DNA of 64,000 bases from [Phialemoniopsis] sp. UDSM-2020 (taxonomy: Eukaryota; Ascomycota; Sordariomycetes; Thyridiales; Thyridiaceae): NCBI GenBank assembly GCA_018873225.1, contig JAEILZ010000008.1:558001-622000 (forward strand). Reading direction: 5' to 3'. Position numbers and translations under genes: made by a program. Below, in pieces: positions 23,000-33,252 of this stretch (position 1 is its first letter; each line of letters begins with the position of its first letter). The notes below the pieces were generated by a model, which ran no database searches, was not told the DNA's origin, and saw only the letters and a list, made by a program, of their open reading frames with translations.

Positions 23000-23707
23000 T
23001 CAAAGACCACACCGACAGTACTTTTTCCAGCACATGAAAATTGCGATAATCGTACCAATCACCGTCGCTACTCCAGCCACAATACCAATTATCTCCCCGA
23101 CGCTCAGGCGCGACTTTCCGCTAGTTTCATTGTTTGAGGAGGGCGTGTCGTTTGCTGTTCCGGTGTTCGAGCCTATAAAAGCAAGCGTAATAGTGTTAGC
23201 ACTGCAATTTGTGTTGTTCCTCTCTCAGGTTGGCTTACCTGAGTCGCTGCCGCCAGTCACCAAGGGAGCTGAAGTCGTCTTCGCGGGCGTCGAGACTGAA
23301 GTAGCTGCCGTGTAGGCCTTGGTGTACGTCACGCTCTCGGTCATGACGGCCTTGAACTGCGGCTGGAAGCCGCACTCGCTGCCGTAGAAGGCCATGATGC
23401 CGTTGTACGTGTCGGTGCTGTACATTCCCTCATAGTACTTGCCCTGCCCGACGAGGCATTTGTCGGTAGTGTCGGCAATGAATTGCGGCCCGTTGCAAAA
23501 GCAGGTCCTGTCCTTGCAGTCCGAGGCCCAGGCTGGCGAGTAGACGGTCGTGACGGCGCATTTCTGCTGGTTCTGGTTGAGCTTGGTGAAGGCGTTGGTA
23601 TTTTGGAAGATGACCTGTAGGTCACTCTTGCCGTAGACTTCCCTGACAGAGAATAAAAGAGTGATTATTGCCCACTGAAGGCAGAGTATCGTGTTGAAGG
23701 CCGCCAT
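23000..23707 (-). CDS. Small cell-surface protein: signal peptide, Cys-rich ectodomain, single TM
   Basis: Two exons (23707-23239 and 23172-23000) join in frame to 213 aa. An N-terminal signal peptide (cleavage probably near residue 26, after VYG) precedes a ~100-residue ectodomain with six or more cysteines (KCAVTTVY, DCKDRTCFCNG, KCLVGQG, ECGF). A Thr/Ser-rich stalk follows, then a TM helix (IIGIVAGVATVIGTIIAIFMC) and a short basic tail WKKYCRCGL. This is the layout of fungal plasma-membrane or wall sensor-like proteins; the ectodomain family is not recognised. The second exon carries the whole TM helix, so an unspliced reading would look like a purely secreted protein. Confidence 0.85.
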
Positions 23708-24199
23708 CGTGGACTGGTGAGTTGAAGAGAGCAGAGTTGCATCCTACCGACCACGAGAGGGAGGGGAGCGCGGTATGGTATTTTCATGCAGGCGCACGGG
23801 GACAACCGCAGCTGGGCGGCTAGGGCCTTATCAAGCGACGGCAGTGCATTGGGTAGAGTTTCACGAGATGTTCAGCCACAGAAAACTAGCTTCGCACGCA
23901 GCCAATCCGGAGATCAGAGCCCCTGCAGTTTACATGCAGGCTTTTTCAGCTGCCTCGACGCCAACATTAGATTTATTGCTTGATTGTCCATGAAAGGGCA
24001 ACGGGCTGAGAATGAACGATGCCTGCCTCAAGGTGGCCACTTGGTCCCCAAAACACCCATCCTGTCTACGACATGGCCTTCCTTGGATGCCCCAGGGTAA
24101 CATTGTATCCGTTCCTCCTGATTCATTATCACAGCTTCGCCTTCGAAATGATGTGCCCCTGTGAGCTCGCTGTTCGCACATGTCAACAGTGGACGACGA
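23708..24199. other. Intergenic, nothing recognised
   Basis: Between the surface-protein start and the alpha/beta-hydrolase stop, both on minus. Small ORFs only. Confidence 0.4.
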
Positions 24200-25586
24200 T
24201 CATAACCCTGTTTCCTTACCGCTTCCACCTGGGGCTTTTGAGGTACAGCTGCGGATGAAATCCAGCAGCATGTCAGCCTGAGCGGTATCACTCGAGCCTA
24301 TGGATAAGACGTTGCTATTCAGGCTGTTAGCTGCGCGTCTCAATCGCGTAACTTGTGACGTGCAGCCCTACCTCAAATGATTGTGTCTATCCAGCACATG
24401 GAAGATCGCGTTCGTGCCGGCAGGTCGGCTGCGCTCGCGATACGCATTGAAGAAGGCCACTGCTGCGTCGAATGCCTCTTTCCTGTAGCTTCCATCAGTC
24501 TCGTGAATTTTCAAGCTCTCTCAGGTAATCTTACACCTCCCACTTGACTGTACCGATATAGGTGGGTAGTTCCAGAGCGTCGCTGGTTAAAGAGCAGATG
24601 AGTTAGATTCCAGTAGTTTGAACGCGGTCCCTGCGTAGACTTACAATACGGGCGAACTCTCTGGCAAGCCTTTGAATAAGCCCAGGGCTGAGCGGGGCTA
24701 TTGGGATAGATTGTCTGCGTTAGAAGTGATGCCACGCGGCAGCAATTGGGCTGACTTACACCCCAAACCTCCTCCGCGTCGGATCCGTAGTATCTCTGAA
24801 GAATCTTCTGCCGTATGGGACGTGTTCTGTCGTACCAGAACGGCACGCTCAAGTAGATGACACCCGCTACCGGTGGGAAGATGGTTTCCTGCTTCGGAGC
24901 ACGCTCAGGATCACCTGCAGCGTAGAGGTTCGCCGCAATGTGAGCCCCTCCGGACGAGTGCCCAAAGAGGACTACCTTTTGCTTTGAACCGTTGCCAAAG
25001 TCTGGGGATTCAATGTGCTGGTACACCCACTCCCGGATTAACTGAACATCATCCGCGCCGGCGGGATATTTGACGGCTGGTCCGGCAGGCGTGGAGTCCG
25101 GAGCATCTTTGTCGTATGGTACGAGCTGATGAGTCGCAACGACGGTAACGATCCCGTGCTCAGTAAAGCAATTGCCGATGTTGCCCCAGTACTGTGTTTA
25201 TGGGGTTTTGTCAGAGTCGGGGGGTGACGTATCGCTTCCAGGAGTACAAACCTTCTCACTCCATGCTTTATCGCCTGAGAAGAATCCTCCACCGTGTAGA
25301 AATACTACTACAGGTTTGCCAGTGCTTGAGTTATCGGGTGAGAAGTACACGTCGAGGACGTTGCGGTCTGCAGGCCCGTAGCTCTGGTCTCGGACGACCT
25401 TCACATTCTTTGATTGATCGGGGATAAGTGGCTCAAAAAGCTCACGCCATATCTATGCACAACAGCCATTGAATGTTTAGCGGAGGTTGTAACCTGGCAC
25501 TCCTGAGCTCGACTTACCTCTTCGTCACCAAGATTGAACTTGACTGTGTCCTGCACAATCTTTGCGTATACGTCTTCCTTCGCCAT
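24200..25586 (-). CDS. Alpha/beta hydrolase (HGGG-type esterase, formamidase/carboxylesterase-like)
   Basis: Seven exons join in frame to 342 aa: 25586-25518, 25452-25252, 25191-24760, 24697-24645, 24582-24535, 24482-24372, 24314-24200. The HGGGF oxyanion motif (VVVFLHGGGFFSGDKAW), the nucleophile elbow GHSSGG and a late His (DRHNHLSNVLSIGS, spanning the last junction) form the expected catalytic set; the acid is probably the Asp in GLPESSPVFDALELP or nearby. The fold and length resemble kynurenine-formamidase/isoprenylcysteine-methylesterase-like hydrolases, so it likely cleaves an ester or amide of a small molecule. It is divergent from the Zn2Cys6 factor that starts at 26255 and may be its target. 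There is no signal peptide; a cytosolic location is inferred. Confidence 0.9.
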
Positions 25587-26254
25587 GATCGTGTGTTACG
25601 CCTAGTGAATGCAATAACAAGCTAATGCTATGAACTTCTTGCGAGTGAAACAAAGTGATGAATAGCTAATCTCTTCCAGAGCACAAATTAGTCCCCCCTT
25701 CCTAGACGCAGGAACAGATAAGCTACGTTCGTCCATGCAGATCAGTAGTGTGGGGTAAGAGCCGTCGGGTAGTGCACGCGCATCTAGTGTGATAACCGCC
25801 ATTCCTTCAGCGAGAAATGATGGCAGGTCACTCGGCTCTATCTTTTCCACCCGACTAGCTCGCGATAGCCTTCAAAGATAAGTGCTCGTGCCGAGCACCC
25901 CTGTCGTTCCCCGCGATTACCAGAGAAGTCCAGCTTTCCCCCCGCAAACGCTACGTGATCGCTGGCCCCAGTCCAAGAAACTAATGCTTACACTTGTGGA
26001 CCTTATCATGAGTTGTGGACTACGTGGAGTCGGCTCTGGACTTGGTTATCTTCTTGGCATTGACATTGATCTAATACCATCTCCGTGATAGGCTGGGCTT
26101 CGTTATCTCTTCCTGGGCCGGAGTGACGTCGCCAGTCCCCCGCTTCTCTCGGAACACCGTGCACGCCGGACCGGCACTACCATCCTCTAACCGATCCCTT
26201 CATGTATTGCCATAGGTCCTCCACGCGAGACTTTTTGCAATTGAACCCGCAACC
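25587..26254. promoter_or_regulatory. Divergent promoter with GATA motifs
   Basis: Shared by the alpha/beta hydrolase (minus) and the Zn2Cys6 factor (plus). AGATAAG occurs at 25716-25722 and 25876-25882, CTTATC at 26002-26007 and TTATCT at 26046 and 26103. These match HGATAR sites used by fungal GATA regulators such as AreA/NIT2 (family knowledge); actual binding is not shown. Confidence 0.5.
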
Positions 26255-28567
26255 ATGCCTCGCCCCAAGATCCTGCCCGAGAACAGGGTCCGCGCCTACA
26301 GGGCGTGCCAATCCTGTAAGGCATCAAAGATCCGCTGTGATGCTAAAGTACCGTGTGCAAACTGCGTCCGACGGGGCCGGTCCGCGAGGTGCACGTACAG
26401 TGCCCCCGGTCCGAGTTCTCGTGCCGAGGTCGAGGGGCCCTCAAATCGGCGCGCGGGGCCGGCTCATTCACCCATGTCTCCGACGTCGACGGCAGCCCAG
26501 TCCTCGCCGTCGCCTTTGTCTGGCGGCATGGCCTCGTCGATTGGCTCTAGCTGTGCTGCAGTGGCCGGGTCGAATGGAGCGGTTGCTGGTGACCAGGAGT
26601 CTCCTAAGGAGCACTTTGTGACAAACTCCAAAGGAGAGAAAGGTGCGTTCCTGTCCATGCTCGGGATGACGATCCTGAATGTCTGACAATTGCTGTAGTG
26701 TACATTGGGGAGAATGCATCGTTGTCTTTTCTTGACTTCCTGCGGCACATATTGAAACCGTTGGTCGGCTCGACCGCGTTCACCGATGGGGAGCGACAAA
26801 ACTCCATGATAGATGCAGACGTGCGAGAAGTTCCCACTACTCAGGTCACTCCAGATGCCGCAGAGAAACGAGCTCTCTTTCAGTCATACCGTGAAGTAGT
26901 AGGTGTTCACCATAGTTCATGTCTTACTAGTGGTTCAAGTAGTGATTTACGTCATCTAGTCGAGTGGCATTCTACACTTGTTTTCTGACGCCGAAGTCGA
27001 CTCGCTCCTGGAGATTACGTCTGACACCCGCTCATCACCGCCATGCTCACCCGAGGATCTGGCTTCGATGCATGCGGCCCTGGCAATCGGTGCCCAGGCG
27101 CGGACAGCGTCACCTCGCGACGCGCAGTATGCCGCAATGTACTTTACTCGAGCAGGGCAGGTAGCTTTCCGAGATATGCTTTCTAACCCTAGTCTTGGTC
27201 TCGTCCGACTATTTCTACTTCTCGCCTTCTTCACGCTCGGCGCTTGCAGGCAAGACGCCGCATCGATATATCTCGGCATCGCTTCCAAGTCTGCTGTTGT
27301 CCTTGGTTTGCACCAGCCGGGCAGCTGGAAGCGCACTGAACAGGGCGACGAAGCTTTGAGGTGGGTGCATTAGTGACGTCGTACATACTTAAGGAGATCG
27401 TGGTCTTGCTAACCTCTGACCTCATATTAGATTACGTACTTGGCATTCATTGTGCATCCTTGACGTCTTGACAAGCTCTCTACTTGGCCGACCATGCACT
27501 GTGCCACGAGCGACCCGTCACAACATCAACTCTTTACCTCTCGAGCCCGAGCAGCCGGTCTTCAATGCTATGCTCAAGGGAGCTGCATTGTTGGACGACA
27601 TATGTTGCATCCTCCACCGTGGAGTTGTGACAGAGACAGCCGTAGCACAGGATTTGCTCACGAGGCTTCGCTCTTGGTGCAGGGACCTGCCTCCCGAGCT
27701 GCGTCGGTTCTCACGGAGCAACAGCGCGAGTCTTGGAGATCATGAACGGCAGACCATCTTCAGCCGCATCTATCTCTCCAGCATGTACTACTTTGCCGTG
27801 ATGCTAGTCACTCGTCCTTTTCTGATAGAAGTCTTCGTCTCTCGGATTCGTCAACGTTCAGGCGTACAGCCGCATGCCGTCGTGGATTCTTCAAAGGCCG
27901 CTCTGGCGCAGGTGTGCGTGAGCTCTGCTGCATATATGGGCCATCTATGTCGACAGGTCGCGGTGATGCTCACCACGCTGGATCTGCCGCTTGGGAACCT
28001 CTCTTTGTTCAAGTAAGTACTTCAGAGTTATATGGCAACAATCCACTGGGTCGCCTTGAAGCTGATCATATGCGCATCAGAGCATGGGCCTTTGGAGCCG
28101 GCCTTGTCCTTGGCCTCTCCATTCTTGGTGGAGAGCTCAGGTCTGACCTCAACGAGGCTTTCTACGGTGTACTCCAACTTCTCAGCAAGATCGGCGAGGT
28201 AAGCCCGCAGTCGAAGCTATACAGCGAAACGCTCAGGGCCTTCGCCGAATCGATCGGGCTTTATCAGCGCCTTACGTCTCGCAAGGTCAGACGTACTTCG
28301 GAACAGTACGTTGAACAGCTTCTGGTCATTGATGATATGGATCATGAGATGCCATGGCCGATGCTTGCAGCACCGGAACAATCAGCTCTACAGCAGAGCT
28401 GGGACTCTAGCATGCCATTACTCGGAGCCTTCACGGATATTGAGGCCTCAAATATCGCGCTTCCACCATTTCGGAGTGATCCAGTCTTCGATGTCAGAGG
28501 ATGGGACAATTTGGGGGTTCAGTTCTCAGATAACTTTGCATTTGACTTTGGAGCAGGTTTCTTGTAA
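26255..28567 (+). CDS. Zn2Cys6 transcription factor
   Basis: Five exons join in frame to 685 aa: 26255-26642, 26699-26898, 26960-27360, 27431-28012, 28081-28567. The zinc cluster is at residues ~18-47 (CQSCKASKIRCDAKVPCANCVRRGRSARC), followed by a Ser/Pro-rich linker. The rest matches the fungal-specific TF domain: SGILHLFSDAEVDSLLE, then YFTRAGQVAFRDML, RLFLLLAFFTLGACRQDAASIYLGIASKSAVVLGLHQ and LRTWHSLCILDVLTSSLLGRP. The exact donor of exon 2 is ambiguous between neighbouring GTAG sites (26896/26899). It sits between the divergent alpha/beta hydrolase and the downstream oxygenase and is the best candidate for a local regulator of the 24-38 kb gene group; that role is inferred from position only. 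Confidence 0.9.
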
Positions 28568-29107
28568 CTGTAGTGCCTGTATTAGGTTACAGGAGTATAT
28601 TGTTCACTTGTGGAAGACCAACATGTGATCTATGAACTCGGTGTTATTTTTGCACCATTGAGAGCGACACGGGATAGTCCAGACCGAACCATTCTTCAAG
28701 CTCCGAATAGCGACGATCGAAATGAGAAGCGCTTAACTTTGGAAGCATGACGCCCATCGGAAAACTGTAATATCAAAGATAATAATCCGCGAGCACGCTT
28801 AGAGATCAAGCCCTTGCCACTGAACACGGCCCGTGGACCGAATTAGTGCTTCCGGTGCGCTATCCGGTACCGGGCCGGGCATTACTAATTATTGCTTAGA
28901 TTAGCGCCATCCTTCCCAGATTGCTAACAGCAAACAGCACATTGCTTAGCGCGTTCCAGCGACGTATTAGGGGTGTTACCACGCTCATCTATATCAACTG
29001 GCAGGCATGGGGTCGAAGGGCCAGACCAAAGTCCGTACACGCGAATGATACGGATAAGTGCATGAAGCACGACATACAGCACCTGGCTCACACTTTGCAC
29101 GATTTGT
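28568..29107. other. Intergenic, promoter of the 2OG oxygenase
   Basis: No feature is recognised. A minus ORF at 28924-29148 opens with a hydrophobic helix-like segment but overlaps the oxygenase 5' end, and I do not consider it a gene. Confidence 0.4.
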
Positions 29108-29110
29108 ATG

Positions 29111-30399
29111 ATGGCGAAACAACTCGTTATACCGGCAATCTCGCTCAAAGGTTGGTGTAGAAGCGTCCCATTACACTTGGAAATACCTGGCTCACGGTGC
29201 GGCAGACTTCGATGCTAGGAAGGAGCAGATCACCAAGCAGCTAGTCGAAGCGGCCGAGACGGCTGGTTTCTTCACCCTGGTCGATCATGGCATCAGTGTA
29301 GACGAGATCAACAGGCAATTTGCCATCTCAGAGGCATTCTTCAGACTGCCTCAAGATATCAAAGCTCAGATCCCGCATGACCTGCACACAAACAACGGAT
29401 GGGAGTACAAGGTGCGAAAATGCCATATGCTTCTGGTGGAACACACAAAGAGCTGACCAGCAACCAGTCACAAATTCGTCCCAGCACCGGCCAAGCTGAC
29501 CAGAAAGAGTCATTTTGGCTGCAGCGCAACTCCCAATGGCCCTCTGACGAGCTGGTACCGGGATTTCGCGATACCACGAAGAGCTTTATGGGCAAATGTG
29601 AGATTATCTCGAGACAAGTCCGTAAGTATCTACCTCCAACTCTAGATAGGGATTATGTTCTAACTAATAATATTCTTCACCAGTCGCATGCCTTTCACTA
29701 GCGCTTGGCTTCCCCGAGAGCCACCTGAATGATGCCATGGACGTCGAGGCGCCCGACAACCTCACTCAGATGCGCATGATCCACTACATGGCTTCAGAAA
29801 ACGCCGTCGGCACTTGGAGGGCCGGCAATCACACAGATGTCGGATGTTTAACTTTGTTGTTCCAGAGAGATGGCGAGGACGGCTTGGAAGTGTGCCCTGG
29901 TCGAGAGAGCCACAACGATTATGGCATTGGCGATGACTTCTCCCCTCTGCCAGCTCACACTGGCCCCATCGTCGTCAACATCGGGGACATGCTCAGTGCG
30001 TACCATTCTTCTCATCCGGTCATGCGATCAGCTTGCTAACATCAACGTCCTCTTCCTAGTGGCATGGTCCGATGATAGACTCAAAGCCAACTTCCACCGC
30101 GTCCGCGCCAAGGACGTGGGCAAGAGTCCCGACCGCTATTCCATTGCCTACTTTAACACTGGCAGGAGGCATGTGGTGATGCAGGGCCCTCTGAAAAAAT
30201 AGTATGTATCCTTTGATCTGCCACCATGGCGACATCACTGACACAACAGCAGCCCCGCCATTACTTGCGGTGACTACTTCCGCGAGAAGACCGAGACACA
30301 GTTTGGGTAAGTAAAGCACACTACAGACGATTTGGTGAAATCAACGACTGACAATGTCCAAGGCATAACTTCAAGAAGCAAGCTACTGCAACAGCTTAG
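29111..30399 (+). CDS. 2-oxoglutarate/Fe(II) oxygenase, isopenicillin-N-synthase-like, with a 5' frame break
   Basis: The N-terminus MAKQLVIPAISLK (from 29111) is in a different frame from the following exon, which reads VEASHYTWKYLAHGAADFDARKEQ and ends at 29411. A 1-nt shift within about 29147-29157 is needed; I found no intron that fixes it. Downstream exons 29468-29621, 29684-29995, 30060-30201, 30250-30306 and 30363-30399 all join in frame. The core is intact: TAGFFTLVDHGI near the start, SQIRPSTGQADQKES, the HxD iron ligands in NHTDVGCLTLL, the distal His in NFHRVRA and the 2OG-binding Arg in RYSIAYF. The family oxidises small molecules by hydroxylation, desaturation or ring closure, with 2OG and O2. 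The substrate is unknown. Whether the frame break is a sequence error or a real lesion decides if it is a gene or a pseudogene. Confidence 0.8.
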
Positions 30400-30892
30400 T
30401 CGGTGTGCGCAGTCTTATGTCAAGAATAGTAGGGGTCAATACGGCTTGGAAAGGGTTGCGGAAGCTGCTTTGACCGTGGTAACTCAATTTTTGAAATAAA
30501 TAGGCTCTTGTCACAGCTCCTGGAGTACATGATATGATGCTTGTGTATTGCGTCTGTGCTGCGAGTAGGTGTTTTCATGCATTCATCATCCCTAAACCTT
30601 TGTTCGATAGCTGGCTCATGTAAACTGCCTTCGCCTTGCAGTGCTAGCAGAGGGATAAGAAAAACTCATCGTCAACGTACTTGAGTACAAATCTCAGCCG
30701 AAAACTTGCTCGTTAGAGATAAGTTCAACTTCAGCAAGGTATTAGGTCAATGATTTAGAATAACTGGCACCTTATACAGCTAATTTCACATCTACCCTAA
30801 AGTTTTATGCTGTAAACGATAATTGAATCCTCTTCACAGACGTGCGCGTACCACAGCTCCCGCATGTGCCAGACCAGAAGTGTCCACCTTGA
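30400..30892. other. Intergenic between convergent genes
   Basis: AT-rich 3' region between the oxygenase (plus) and the FMN dehydrogenase (minus). Nothing else is seen. Confidence 0.5.
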
Positions 30893-32600
30893 TCACGTTA
30901 GCATCCTAGCTCTGACTTGAACAAGGCGGATTGTATCACTCACATGAGAAGGCCGGAGTTGGTCAATCGACGACACCCCAACAAGAGCCATAGCAGTCTT
31001 GACTTCAGCCATGAGGATATCGATGGCTTTAGATGCCCCCTCCTCCCCGAAAGCCAGAGCATACAGGAAGCCCCGACCAACTGCCACGCCTTTTGCCCCA
31101 AGGGCCACTGCCTTGACCACGTCCGTTCCTCGAGTAACTCCTCCGTCGACAATGACTTCACAACGGTCAAAGATCTCTGGACAATGTTGTCGAATGTCAA
31201 CCAGTGTCTCGATCGCGGCAGGGGCACCGTCCAGCTGCCGACCCCCGTGGTTCGATAGCCACGGATGTACTCCATATTGCATGCAAAGCTCAGCGTCTTC
31301 CCAGGATTGTACACCTTTGAGGGCAATTGGTAGGTCGGTGATAGACCTAAGCCAAGCTAACGCCGAAGGGAAGTCAAATTGATCATAGAGCATTCTACAC
31401 ACATGTCGTTGTTAGCAGCACTGTACATGCTAGAACTGGGTGGTTTTAGGTATACTTACGGGCGAGTAGCTGAGATAGATCCGCCGCCACTAGCAATTGA
31501 CTTCTTGTCACCATCATCGACCTACAGGACATGGGAAGTCAGCTGCTTGCTCTTCACAAGAGATTTCAGACGCAGAACTTACTACAATGTGCATCCGCAT
31601 ATCGCGCTCGCGCTTCCCGATTTGGATTGCGTCGACGGTCAACGCGAACCCCTTGTATCCCAGCGCGACAGCCTGTTGTATCTCGCGCTTGGTGACCTCG
31701 AGGTCTCTCATCGCGTAAATCTGCCAGTACAGCACCTGGCCAGGGCTGCGCGCCTCCGCCATCTCCCGCTGCGAGCAGCCGGCGTTGTTGCAGACCCATT
31801 GCAGAAGGCCATGCTTCGCAGCTGCCTTGGTCAAGAGCGCTTCACCTTTCGGATGTGCAAACTTGCCGCCGCCTGCCGGCGCGATGAAGAAAGGTGCTGA
31901 GAATGAGGAGCCGAATATCGATGTTGACGTATCGACGTTGCTGACAGGGACTAGGATCCTTGGCCGAAATCTGACGGCGTCCCAAGATCTCTGGTTCCAA
32001 TTCGCTGTGATTTCCGAGTCTGCTCCCGCCTTGAAGACTAAACAACAAGTGGCACCTTGTCAGTCTCTGCACGTGCTGAAAAGATGATCTCAGGCTTACA
32101 AGCGAAGTGTTTGGGGTCTAGAATTTCCGATGCTGCTACCTCAAAGTCTGGAATACTGATGACTTTGGCAAGGCGGTTCCGTCTAAGGCGTTGTTGCTCC
32201 TGCGTCTCTGTGCTTGAGTTCCCTTTAGATTTGGCTTCCGATTTTGCAGCCTTTCCTACGATTTGACTTCAGGATGCCAATGCGTCAGTTCCCGTCCCAA
32301 GCTTTGATTGATGGCCAGTGCTTGGGGAGTACACGTACGACGGTTCAAGGTACTTCTCAAGAAGATCGACGGAGTGCACGGCGTCAAAGGCATCAGTTGC
32401 ATCACCTCCAGCCTGTTTCAGAATAACATTCTTACCGCCGGGATGCTGAGACAGGAACTCCGTGACATCGTAGGTGATACCGTGAATTACGATCCAACAA
32501 CTCGACTCGGTACTGTGGCGTCCAACTTCCTCACTGTGAAACAGATGTTAGCTCTTGTGTTCGGGCACATTTACCACTTGCTTACTCACAGCGATATCAT
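30893..32600 (-). CDS. Flavocytochrome b2-like FMN-dependent alpha-hydroxyacid dehydrogenase
   Basis: Six exons join in frame to 463 aa: 32600-32590 (only 11 nt), 32533-32339, 32266-32100, 32037-31583, 31521-31460, 31394-30893. An N-terminal cytochrome b5 domain (CWIVIHGITYDVTEFLSQHPGGKNVILKQAGGDATDAFDAVHS) carries the two heme-ligand His residues. A Lys/Gln-rich linker follows, then an FMN_dh barrel: APFFIAPAGGGKFAHPKGE, YWQIYAMRD, TVDAIQIGKRERDMR, LPIALKGVQ (active-site Lys), SNHGGRQLDG (catalytic His and Arg) and IVDGGVTRGTDVVKAVALGAKGVAVGRGFLYAL. The reaction is oxidation of an L-2-hydroxyacid such as L-lactate, with electrons passed to heme. Unlike yeast Cyb2, no mitochondrial presequence precedes the b5 domain, which starts at residue ~4. 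A cytosolic location and a substrate other than lactate are possible. Confidence 0.93.
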
Positions 32601-33252
32601 ACTGAATTATCTAAAAAGACTAAGCTCAGTTGTTCTGCCAAGACCGATCAGTGACTGCATAGAATACATGTATCCCGTGATCAGGATCATTCCAATATGA
32701 AGTTGATAATGTACGCCGCATTTTCTCGACTGGAATTAGCTTTGCTTGGTAAACCATGATTGCCCAATCACTGATTCGTGATTTGCAGCTTGTCCCAAAC
32801 CACAGGCGTCGATTCGGCTCGGAATCGGCCGGCCCAGCCGTAAAGATAGCGATTTCCCCGCAATTGTGAAGAGCATCGGATCGTACCCCACGGCCCGCGC
32901 ACTCGGATGCACGCTATACTGTGCCGGATGATAAGACAACCCCAGTCATTGTTCACCACCTCTACAGGCCTCTTCAGGGATGGAGAGGGGATACAGCCCT
33001 TGCAAGCAACTCTTAGGTTATCTTGGACAAGCTATCACAGACGTGGCGGTCCTGTGTCGCTGATAAGTGTCTGGGGCTGACTTATCAGAGGCAACGCGGA
33101 GAACCACACCCGGTCGGTTCCTTTATCTTGTTTCAGTGCCTTTCAGACAGGTCAAGGTATAAAAGCCCAGCAACAGGCTACCTGAAAGTCACACCCAGGG
33201 GCCAGCTGGCCAATAGCGTCTATCAGTTCACTGCATCTGTAGGGAGTACACC
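32601..33252. promoter_or_regulatory. Divergent promoter with paired GATA sites
   Basis: Between the flavocytochrome gene (minus) and the MFS permease (plus). TGATAAG at 33061-33067 and CTTATCA at 33081-33087 form a perfect inverted pair with a 13-nt spacer. Another TGATAAG is at 32929-32935, and TTATCT occurs at about 33018 and 33123. This fits GATA-factor (nitrogen) control, as known for Dal5-type permeases in yeast; binding itself is inferred. Confidence 0.6.
33158..33165 (+). promoter_or_regulatory. TATA-like box of the MFS permease
   Basis: TATAAAAG lies 88 bp upstream of the ATG at 33253, downstream of the paired GATA sites. Confidence 0.5.

Noticed and set aside
28924..29148. Minus ORF opening MSEIAGITSCFAIIQIVQSV, reminiscent of the N-terminus of some fungal NACHT/ankyrin proteins
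   Set aside because: Only 74 aa, no continuation downstream, and it overlaps the credible N-terminus of the oxygenase on the other strand.
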